DNA of 13,519 bases from Triparma columacea (lineage: Eukaryota; Sar; Bolidophyceae; Parmales; Triparmaceae). The stretch covers positions 6,452 to 19,970 of the forward strand of contig BRYA01000672.1 of NCBI GenBank assembly GCA_030267965.1, in the 5' to 3' direction. The stretch's first letter is position 1. Each line of letters starts with the position of its first letter. The notes under the pieces were generated by a model that ran no database searches, had not been told where the DNA came from, and was given only the letters and a program-made list of their open reading frames with translations. Below are positions 8,519 to 13,519 of this stretch, piece by piece. Made by a program: the position numbers and the translations under genes.

Positions 8519-11500
8519 TCAAAGTGCGCCACTCGTTAGCTTATCTCTAAGGTCGTCCAGGGGCGTCCTCGCGGAAAGAAAACTTTGCGTGAGGGCGGAC
8601 ATGGAGGTGAAGGGGTTCCCAGGCGGCGTCAGCCTTGGCGTCGGCCCTGCCTGGGTGGAAACTACAGGTGGAGGGGGTATGGGAGAATTCATGAGCAGCT
8701 GCTTGTCGAATGGTATCGGCGTCAACGCGGCGTCGTAGTAGTTTGTGAATGGCTTGCCCGTCGAAGGACGCCCGATATTCTTGACGCCACCCTCAGCTAC
8801 AACCTCCATTCCCAAGTCTTTTACATTCCTTGTCCTATCAACGACCTCGACGACAGCGTCGTGGAAGACCGAACCAGTTTTCGGATAGGTTACCCTGCCG
8901 GGCTTTAATTTTCCTCCTCCCTTCCCAACTCCCTTCTTGAGCGAGACATGCTCGTACTTTTTCTGCGGCGGGAGGAGGAGCGGGGGCAGAGAGCGAAGGG
9001 GGCTGGTTGAATACATCGTTCACGTATGGTGCATTCACCGACGGTTCCTTACCTTCTTCAAAATTTGTCCCTCGTTCTTTGCGAGCGATGAGGCAGTAGG
9101 CTGGTGCAGTCCCGGCTTCGGTGTCCGCTTCGGCGACCGCGGCGGGCTTGAGGGCGGCTCCCTCGCAGGGCCCTGGTCGCTTCGGGGGACTTCGGAAGCC
9201 ACCTTCGCTGCGGCGACGAGGTTGGAGGCGGGCTCTGCAGAGTCACGATTGCTGCTCCACCTGTTGCTCCTCCTCTTCTTCTGCTTGTTCAAGGGGGTGG
9301 GAGACTTGCCTTCATCCTCGTAGACCCTCATTTTGGTCATCGTGTCAGCGAGCTTGTCCAGGAGCTCCTTCTCTCTCTGTATGTAAAGCAGCTCCAGCTC
9401 AGAGGTGTGGTCCGTGTGGCGGGTCCCTCTCAGTCCAGGGTCAGGGAGGGAGATCAGGCTATCAGCGATGGGGACCGTGGTATTCGCGGCGGAGTTGATA
9501 GTATTTATCGGCCGAAACGTCTGCGATGGCACGCCCGTGAGGTACCCATTGACGAAGGGGCTATTGATACTGTTTGCTGCTGCTGCTGCTGCTACGGGCA
9601 GAGTGGGGGCGTCGAGCGAAGTGGGTAAGCGACCAATAGTGGGTAAGCGACCAATCGCGACCAATCGCGACCAATCGCTTCCTCTCTTAAAATCTCTCCA
9701 GGCGCTCGCTCGCTCACCTTCCCCCTTGCTGGCTGCGGCCTTGTTGGCCGCCTGTCCCAGCACGTCCCTGACGTGCCCGCTGAACTGCACGCTGTGCAGC
9801 CTGTTCGCCACGTCCTGGCTGTACCCCTTCATGCTCTCCACCTCGGCTGCCAACCTCTGGGCCTTCTCCGCCGCCAGGTTGTGGGCCCTCTTCATCTTGA
9901 GCAGCTCCCCCTTGGCTTCTTCTGACTCTGACGCCAGCACGCCGAGCTTCCGCTCGTACTCGGCCTTATCGTCCACGCAGCACTTCCTTTCATCCGCGAG
10001 CTTCTTCGTGCACGCCTCCAGCTCCCCTTCCAGCCTTGCAATCTCCTCCGCCTCCAGCATGGCGACCTCCTCTGACGTGGTCTTGATCAAGTTCATCTGT
10101 TCCGTCATCTGCCTAGCCCCGCTCTCAGCCTGGGCGGCTCTCGACCTGCAAGTCCTGAGCGTCTCCTTCAGGGCCTCGACCTCCAGCTCCTTCCTGGCGA
10201 GCTCCCCCGCCATGGCCCCCTGCTTCTCCAGTATGTCCCTGACGTTCTCTTCGTTGCTCAATCCCGTCGCGGGGAACCGCCGGGCCGTCTCAAGCTCGGA
10301 CCGAGTGTGCTTAAGCTGCATTGCCAGCTGGAGGCAGGGAGGAGGGGGGGGAGGACGGAGGACGAAGCGACGACGAAGGGTTAGCTCTATTAGTGACATC
10401 TAAAGTGCAACGATGAGGGATACAGGGTTGCATCGAATGCAGCGTCACTATAAGCGTGGAGGCCCCCTATATCAATCTCACCTTGTTGTTGTTCTCCTTA
10501 AGTTTCCCCAGTTCCCGCCTCATCTCTCCCTCCCTCTCCGTCATCTCCCCGATCTTCTCCACGCACTCCTCTATGGTCTCGGCGTCGGATCTAGCCTTGG
10601 CCTGGTAGCTATTGAGCTGGGCCTTTATGGCAGAAGTTATTGAGGGACCGGGTGAGGAGGGGGAGAGGGAGGCTATGGAGGACAGCTCGGCGCGGAGCTG
10701 TTTGGGGGGGTGGGGGGGTGGGGGGGTGGGGGTGGGGGTGGGGGGGTTAGGAAGGTGTCTTAGCTTATTCCGTTTCCTGGTCCTTAACAAACGTCCCTCC
10801 CCCCTCCCCCCTCCCCCCTCCCCTCCGTACCCCTACTCACCTCTTCAACGACCTCCCTCAATTCCTCCTTCTCCTTCTCCCCTTTCTCCACCCTCTCTGC
10901 CAGCGTCCCGTTCTCCCCAGTAAGCTTTTCATTGTGCATCCTGTAACTGTTGAGCAGCTCCGAAGTCTGGTCGTTTATCTCAGACGACACCTGGTTCCTT
11001 GAGATCGAAGCCTGGAGGGACGTCACGAGGGTGTTCAGGCGGGCGTTTGAGGTCAACGCCGTGGTTAACTGCCGCTTTAACTGTGGGGTGGGGGATGGTG
11101 GGGGGTTAGACAGGATTGGGATTGTGCCCAGCAGGGGGTCGGGGGGGCGGGGGGGGGGGGGATGGGGAGTGCCAAAATCCCCACCCAAAAGGGTCTCGAT
11201 TCAGCAGGCCTGGCCTTACTCACCTCCTCATCGTCTCCCTCCTTGCCCTCCATCTTGTCGCTAAGCTCTAGAAGCTCCTCCTCCGTCCTTCCCAGCTTTG
11301 CCTCAACCGCCTCCCTACCCTTTACCTCAGCGTCGAGCTTCGTCTGGAGGACGCCGATCTCGGACTCGTACCGGGAGAGGAGGGCGTGGGCGTCCTCGGA
11401 GGGAGGGTGGGAGGGGGAGTCCGCGATTTTCGCGAGCTTTTCCTCAAGGTAGAAGATTCTCATCTTCAGCTGTGAAGCGGGGGTGGAGGAAGAAGGGAAG

Positions 11501-11970
11501 GGAGGTAGAGGAGAAGTTAGGGGTTGTTGTTAGGGGTTGTTGTAGGTGTCGTTGGGGTTAGGGCCGACGACGAGGTGAAGGTGAAGGACGACGAGGTGAA
11601 GGTGAAGGATGACGAGGTGAAGGTGAAGGACGACGAGGTGAAGGTCAATGTCGCCTCGTTTGTCCTTTGAAATTTACTGTTGATCCAACCCCACATGCAG
11701 TTGTAAACCCCCCCTTGACTCCCCCCCTCTCCCCCTTTCCTCCCCATATCGTGAGTCTTTACGATTCCAGTTCTCTTTCCTCACCTCAAAGTTGACCTGT
11801 TCATGTTTCTTGATGGCCTCCCCCTCTGCCCCCACCCTCGGTGTTTTCCTGTGCGTCGCCGGGCTCCTCTCCATCCCCACCCTTACCCCCGGTGTCTTGG
11901 GGTTGGCTTTGTGGGAGGATGAGAGAGGGGAGGTGGAGGAGGAGACCGAGGACACGTAGGAGGAAGACAT
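8519..11970 (-). CDS. Centrosomin N-terminal motif (CM1) coiled-coil protein (6 exons)
   Basis: Exons are 11970-11785, 11469-11224, 11080-10841, 10697-10482, 10327-9053 and 8962-8519: 868 residues, all introns phase 0. TAA directly precedes the ATG. The N-terminus is Ser/Thr/Pro-rich. Across the exon 1/2 junction (about residues 52-75) the spliced product reads KKHEQVNFELKMRIFYLEEK, matching the centrosomin N-terminal (CM1, Cnn_1N) motif with its NFxLKxRIxxLEE core. This motif recruits gamma-tubulin complexes in Cnn, CDK5RAP2, Mto1 and similar proteins. Coiled coil follows from about 75 to 490 with breaks. Then come a disordered segment with polyalanine, a short coil at 601-636, a Pro/Arg/Lys-rich region, and a C-terminal 147 residues not matched to any known domain. 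The likely role is a microtubule-organising-centre scaffold. The motif match supports this; the location is inferred. A further in-frame intron at 9717-9592 would give 826 residues. Confidence 0.85.
8963..9052 (-). other. CM1-gene intron 5 (90 bp)
   Basis: The donor is AAGAAG|GTAAGG and the acceptor is CCGCCGCAG|AAAAAG, phase 0. A C/T-rich tract precedes the acceptor. No clear CTAAC branch site; TTCAACC is the nearest candidate. Confidence 0.85.
9592..9717 (-). other. Possible in-frame (optional) intron, 126 bp
   Basis: Within exon 5 of the CM1 gene, GGAAG|GTGAGC at 9718/9717 and CTGCCCGTAG at 9592 give phase-1 ends at both sides. Removal deletes 42 codons and joins Lys-Gly-Glu to polyalanine without changing frame. 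The segment has no stop, so it could be coding, spliced, or both. It encodes a repetitive IGRLPT stretch that looks unlike the flanking coiled coil. Confidence 0.45.
9620..9675 (+). repeat. Nested tandem repeats with four GCGACCAAT copies
   Basis: An 18-bp unit occurs twice (9620-9637, 9638-9655), followed by two 10-bp CGCGACCAAT units (9656-9665, 9666-9675). All four copies share GCGACCAAT, so four CCAAT boxes appear in 56 bp. The repeat lies inside the possible 126-bp intron. Confidence 0.9.
10328..10481 (-). other. CM1-gene intron 4 (154 bp)
   Basis: The donor is AACAAG|GTGAGA and the acceptor is CTGCCTCCAG|CTGGCA, phase 0. GAGCTAACCC (CTAAC at 10384-10380) lies about 53 nt before the acceptor, followed by a C-rich tract. 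Confidence 0.88.
10698..10840 (-). other. CM1-gene intron 3 (143 bp) with G-rich 5' half and C-rich 3' half
   Basis: The donor is GAAGAG|GTGAGT and the acceptor is CCCAAACAG|CTCCGC, phase 0. In sense, the first third has G-tracts of 4, 4, 6, 6, 6 and 3 separated by A. The last third has C-tracts of 7, 5, 5, 7, 7 and 7 separated by A. TTCCTAAC (CTAAC at 10750-10746) precedes the C-tracts. Confidence 0.88.
10704..10746 (+). repeat. G-tract array (quadruplex-capable), intron polypyrimidine tract on the transcript
   Basis: The plus strand carries six G-runs of five to seven bases separated by single T residues, far beyond the minimum for a G-quadruplex. On the transcribed CM1 RNA the same bases form the C-rich tract directly upstream of the exon 4 acceptor. 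Confidence 0.85.
11081..11223 (-). other. CM1-gene intron 2 (143 bp)
   Basis: The donor is GAGGAG|GTGAGT and the acceptor is CACCCCACAG|TTAAAG, phase 0. The branch site TGTCTAACCC (CTAAC at 11109-11105) lies about 25 nt from the acceptor. The intron contains a 13-base C run in sense (G at 11149-11161 on the plus strand). Confidence 0.88.
11470..11784 (-). other. CM1-gene intron 1 (315 bp)
   Basis: The donor is TTTGAG|GTGAGG and the acceptor is GCTTCACAG|CTGAAG, phase 0. The intron interrupts the CM1 motif between Glu62 and Leu63. In sense, G-tracts of five to seven lie near the donor, and CCCCTAAC-type branch candidates (11520-11516, 11534-11530) lie near the acceptor. A 21-bp minisatellite fills the middle. 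Confidence 0.88.
11570..11645 (+). repeat. 21-bp minisatellite, 3.6 copies
   Basis: Units start at 11570, 11591, 11612 and 11633 (partial) with the core ACGAGGTGAAGGTGAAGGA and single-base differences. It lies within intron 1 of the CM1 gene and encodes nothing in the correct frame. Confidence 0.92.
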
Positions 11971-12502
11971 TTAGGGTGGGGAAGGGTGGAAGGGAGTGGA
12001 GACGGAGGGGAAGGGGGGACGTAATGAGGTGTGTGTATGGTGGGGGGGGTGGTTTTAAGGGAGGGAGGCGGGGGGGGGGGGAGGGGGGTTATGAAGGATG
12101 TAAAACAACCGTGTTTTTGTCCATGTGACGGATTTGGTCTCCTGTTTGTGCTGGGGCTGGTTGTGATAGATTTTTGGGGGGAGGTTTGGGGCGATTTGCG
12201 GATAATTTATCATGTTAAGGGGGGCATTACGAAGCGTTGGGGCGAGGCGGCAAAAATGTTTACGTTCTGGGGTATTGGAAGTGAGGATGGGGGGTTGAAC
12301 TGTAGATATTTGAAGCTTAAGTGTGGTATGCGTACGGTCATTGGTGTTTCTTGTGAAGGAGAGGATACGTTGAGTTGAATTCACATTTATTTTGGGCTGG
12401 GGTTGTGGTTGTATTGAATATACCAAATCCGAAAATTGGAAAAAACTCTAACTTCGGACTAACCATGGACTAACCAAAAGTTCAAAAGAGGAGGAGTCTA
12501 TA
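11971..12502. promoter_or_regulatory. Divergent intergenic region, strongly G/T-skewed
   Basis: These 532 bp separate the start codons of the CM1 gene (minus) and the TXNDC9-type gene (plus), so both promoters should lie here. The plus strand from about 11975 to 12370 is rich in G and T and poor in C, with G-runs including twelve at 12070-12081. The last 130 bp is AT-richer and contains two GGACTAACC copies at 12456-12464 and 12467-12475. Open frames inside are low-complexity and match no recognised family. No promoter element is certain. Confidence 0.5.
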
Positions 12503-13297
12503 ATGCCGTCAGCACAGAATTCAGCAGGTAAGAGCGATTGTTGTTGATACAGGGAGATGATGATGTTGTTGAATAGCGTATTATATCTTTCTATGTTGAA
12601 ATAAAGGCACATCGACGAGAAACTTTGATTCTAAATTTCTGAATTATCTCCCTCTAAAGCACACATTTCAACTACTAACACACCCATCAACCACACTCAC
12701 ACCATAATCATCAACACAGGAGCTGGAAAAGCTGCGAAATTCATCGCAGCAAACCCACTAGGACCAATGGCAAACCCCTTTGAAGGCATGGACGATGACC
12801 AGAAAGAGTATCAGAAGGCAGTCGCTGAGAACGTCAACAAGAGGATGGAGAACGCCATGAACGACATCAAGGCGAAGTACGCCCGCGGGGATGGCGGCAA
12901 GGACGGCGGTGACAACGGTCCCACCGGGGACGCCTACAGGCAGCACGAGCAGGCCATGAAGAAAAAGGCCACCGACAGGAAGACCGCCATGCAGCAGGCC
13001 CGGCAGGAGGAGGCCGCCATGCTCAAGGCCCAGAAGGAGAACCTCGCCAGGGAGAACGCGGGGAAGGAGGAGTACGAGAGTGAGGACGAGTACGACGACC
13101 TGCTAGAGGAGCTAGACGCGGACCCGGAGATGGAGGCCATCAGGAACGCGAGAATCAACGCGATGAGGCTGCAGGCGGGGGAGAGGGCGGAGAACCTGGC
13201 CAAGGGACACGGGACTTATAGGTACATCTCCCAGGACGAGTTCCTCACGGAGGTCACCACCAGCAAGTGGGTGGCGCTGCACTTCTTCCACAAGGAG
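12503..13297 (+). CDS. TXNDC9-type phosducin-like/thioredoxin-fold protein (partial, exons 1-2)
   Basis: Exon 1 (12503-12527, 8 codons plus 1 nt, MPSAQNSA) joins exon 2 (12720-13297) through a Gly codon, giving 201 residues before the next donor at 13298. The frame is open right through the junction, extending 24 residues upstream of the internal Met at 12767. Sequence in order: a basic N-terminus; an acidic and Gln/Lys-rich helical region (about residues 30-140) with an EDEYDDLLEELDADPEME segment; then ARINAMRLQA and LAKGHGTYRYISQDEF leading into VALHFFHKE. The KGHGxYRxI box followed by a strand like VxxHFxH is typical of TXNDC9 and related phosducin-like proteins, which modulate the CCT chaperonin that folds tubulin and actin. 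The rest of the thioredoxin fold, including any redox-site position, lies outside the window. The exon 1 assignment is slightly less certain than exon 2. Confidence 0.85.
12528..12719 (+). other. TXNDC9-type gene intron 1 (192 bp)
   Basis: The donor is GCAG|GTAAGA and the acceptor is CAACACAG|GAGCTG, phase 1. CTACTAACAC (CTAAC at 12675-12679) is a good branch site 41 nt before the acceptor. The 3' part is A/C-rich and T-poor, unlike a usual polypyrimidine tract. Confidence 0.75.
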
Positions 13298-13341
13298 GTG
13301 AGAAGAGGGAAGGGAGGGAAGGGAAGGGAAGGGGTCCGCGA

Positions 13342-13343
13342 GT

Positions 13344-13376
<33 letters not shown>
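13342..13376 (+). repeat. GT dinucleotide microsatellite
   Basis: About seventeen GT units with a single TA interruption, within intron 2 of the TXNDC9-type gene. Confidence 0.95.
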
Positions 13377-13384
<8 letters not shown>

Positions 13385-13468
13385 ATGGGTGGGGGAGTTG
13401 GTGCGGCGTAATACGACGGCATAAGACGAGACGACAAAAAAGCCAAGAGCTAAAAACGCGCGCTCTCA

Positions 13469-13469
<1 letters not shown>

Positions 13470-13519
<50 letters not shown>
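13470..13519 (+). repeat. 50-base G homopolymer at the right edge
   Basis: Fifty uninterrupted G residues end the window. It is either a native intronic G-tract at which assembly stopped, or a sequencing artefact (two-colour chemistry reads no signal as G), or a mix of both. Confidence 0.95.

Larger units (their letters stand above)
13298..13519 (+). other. Start of TXNDC9-type gene intron 2, cut by the window end
   Basis: After CACAAGGAG the sequence GTGAGAAGAGG is a good donor, and the downstream bases are G/A-rich, then GT repeats, then a G homopolymer. The coding frame becomes low-complexity and reaches a stop at 13409-13411. No acceptor is present within the window. Confidence 0.75.

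Noticed and set aside
9405..10403. 332-residue plus-strand open frame opposite the CM1 coiled coil
   Set aside because: Ser/Ala/Leu-rich composition is what the reverse complement of Glu/Lys/Ala coiled-coil codons gives; it crosses an intron and matches nothing.
11515..11560. Telomere-like CCCTAA blocks
   Set aside because: Only a few irregular copies near an acceptor in an intron; better explained as branch sites.
11517..11747. Minus-strand frame with repeated FTSSSFT
   Set aside because: It is the minisatellite read in one frame and sits inside an intron with good splice sites on both sides.
12031..12426. Overlapping frames of 115 (plus) and 123 (minus) residues in the divergent region
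   Set aside because: Gly-rich or Pro-rich starts come from the G/C runs, no homology or splice support; the sequence skew alone explains the open frames.
1..13519. tRNA, rRNA or transposon genes
   Set aside because: No cloverleaf, rRNA core, terminal inverted repeats, reverse transcriptase or transposase frame was seen by eye on either strand.

Overview
The window looks like nuclear DNA of a photosynthetic stramenopile (ochrophyte) alga. Genes are tightly packed, coding sequence is GC-rich, and introns are short with GT-AG ends (about 90 to 315 bp). One protein begins with a signal peptide whose predicted cleavage site is the A|F motif that targets proteins to red-lineage secondary plastids. 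The species cannot be named from the sequence. A centrosomin-type protein suggests an organism with a defined microtubule-organising centre, and possibly flagella.

Layout, left to right. At 1-103 there is a C homopolymer and a possible last exon of a plus-strand gene cut by the edge. At 183-1151 (minus) lies a TraB/PrgY/TIKI-family protein with a signal peptide. It is divergent from 1322-2113 (plus), a probable plastid-targeted NTF2/SnoaL-like protein. That gene converges on 2267-8079 (minus), a three-exon gene for a four-domain voltage-gated cation channel of 1856 residues. The channel has four filter glutamates and a Cav-type EF-hand/IQ tail. At 8519-11970 (minus) is a six-exon coiled-coil protein of about 868 residues with a centrosomin N-terminal (CM1) motif. 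Divergent from it, 12503 to beyond the right edge (plus), is the 5' part of a TXNDC9-type phosducin-like/thioredoxin-fold protein. The window ends in a 50-base G run inside that gene's second intron.

Two gene models had to be assembled across introns. For the channel, 163 + 1585 + 3823 nt gives exactly 1857 codons. For the CM1 protein, 186 + 246 + 240 + 216 + 1275 + 444 nt gives 869 codons, with all five introns in phase 0. The TXNDC9-type gene has an 8-codon first exon separated from the main exon by a 192-bp intron.

The genes do not form a pathway. The one suggestive pairing is the divergent CM1/TXNDC9-type pair, since both families are linked to microtubules (gamma-tubulin recruitment, and CCT-dependent tubulin folding). 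The least expected non-coding feature is intron design. Most introns carry a CTAAC-like branch site, several have G-tracts after the donor and C-tracts before the acceptor, and one of these could fold on itself. The C run at the left edge and the G run at the right edge fit this same polarity.
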